From Aliivibrio finisterrensis_A (GTDB taxonomy: Bacteria > Pseudomonadota > Gammaproteobacteria > Enterobacterales > Vibrionaceae), in assembly GCF_004167675.1 (NCBI RefSeq), contig NZ_SEZQ01000014.1: a DNA stretch of 64,000 nt; one strand, 5' to 3'. Made by a program: the position numbers and the translations under genes. A model generated the notes under the pieces. The model worked only from the letters and a program-made list of their open reading frames with translations, was not told the origin of the DNA and ran no database searches. This document shows positions 63,595-64,000 of the stretch, piece by piece. Positions within the stretch are counted from its first letter, which is position 1; each line of letters opens with the position of its first letter.

Positions 63595-64000
63595 TTATTG
63601 AGCGGCTATAAATTCTATTGCATGTTTATTAAATTCTTTTGGTTTATCTATATTACACACATGTCCACATTCAGGGATCTGTAATAATTGACTGTGTTCA
63701 TGTACTGCTACCATCTCTTCAACAGGCTTCATAAACAAATAGTCATTTGCCCCCATCACATACAGTGTAGGTATAGCCAGTTCTTTATCTTTAAAGTAAC
63801 GCATCAATGGGTTTACATCGGCCGCTAATTTGAACCAACGTTTAAACTCTTTTTGACATAATTTTTTGGCTTCACGAGTAAAAATGTGACGAGATTCTTT
63901 TTGACTCTTCTGTGGCATAACAACATAAGAAAACAATTTATATAACCACATATAAGGCATGATATTTTTCGTCATATCTCCCATTTTAATCAGAAATTGA
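63595..64000 (-). CDS. Alpha/beta hydrolase, C-terminal part (gene continues beyond window)
   Basis: The reading frame stays open to the window edge, so the N-terminus with the nucleophile lies outside. The visible about 135 residues contain a helical cap and the acid and base segments of the hydrolase fold (TLYVMGANDYLFMKP with the Asp, PECGHVCNIDKPKEFN with the His). The substrate is unknown. The internal ATG at 63984 is unlikely to be the real start. Confidence 0.75.
   Translation of the reverse strand, partial: QFLIKMGDMTKNIMPYMWLYKLFSYVVMPQKSQKESRHIFTREAKKLCQKEFKRWFKLAADVNPLMRYFKDKELAIPTLYVMGANDYLFMKPVEEMVAVHEHSQLLQIPECGHVCNIDKPKEFNKHAIEFIAAQ

Overview
The window is an AT-rich gammaproteobacterial chromosome segment whose gene content and order point to the Vibrionaceae, most likely Aliivibrio (A. 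fischeri-like). This is an inference from a FimV/HubP-type polar hub protein in the pdxB-asd-truA-accD-folC-dedD-cvpA-purF cluster, from minCDE, fadD-rnd, yoaA-tsaB-slp and apt-dnaX-ybaB-recR synteny, and from protein similarity to known Vibrio and E. coli proteins. No rRNA or tRNA gene was recognised. Nearly all of the sequence is core genome.

Layout. 1-122: the 5' end of what looks like a group IIC intron on the minus strand, sitting just after the terminator of an RND efflux operon (adaptor plus pump, 206-4489). 4490-5480: an AT-rich stretch ending in a broken MscS-type channel gene. 5481-9018: a 2OG-Fe(II) oxygenase, three small cysteine-rich proteins (two coupled, one divergent), a TIGR02647 protein and a Tim44-domain exported protein. 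9243-11733: a TetR-family regulator and a fused MFS transporter/PlsC acyltransferase. 11713-18855: the complete menFDHBCE operon for menaquinone synthesis, tightly overlapped. 19238-25828: alaA, a dihydrofolate reductase-like protein, a divergent AraC regulator/YqhD aldehyde reductase pair, an EamA exporter and a coniferyl-aldehyde-type dehydrogenase. 25999-28573: a dGTPase of the HD family, a DTW tRNA-modifying enzyme and a rhombosortase. 28545-32977: recR, ybaB, dnaX (with a likely programmed frameshift giving gamma and tau), apt and a DUF454 protein. 33036-35262: an RssB-like response regulator and a LysR regulator.

35344-47808 is the long minus-strand supraoperon pdxB-asd-hubP-truA-accD-folC-dedD-cvpA-purF, broken internally by terminators. 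It mixes pyridoxine, lysine/threonine, fatty acid, folate and purine steps with the polar organiser HubP. fabB and mnmC are divergent. A cluster of palindromes separates mnmC from a lytic transglycosylase, ycgL follows, and divergent minCDE comes next. 54735-62343 is another minus-strand block (yoaA, tsaB, a small unknown, an Slp lipoprotein, an alpha/beta hydrolase, fadD, rnd). purU and the C-terminal part of a second hydrolase close the window.

I did not find a clear unknown multigene system. The most notable observations are the group IIC intron end at a terminator, the G9 tract in the efflux pump gene, the dnaX slippery site with an immediate -1 frame stop, the near-identical 267-bp repeats in hubP, the MscS gene remnant, and the cluster of small cysteine-rich proteins.
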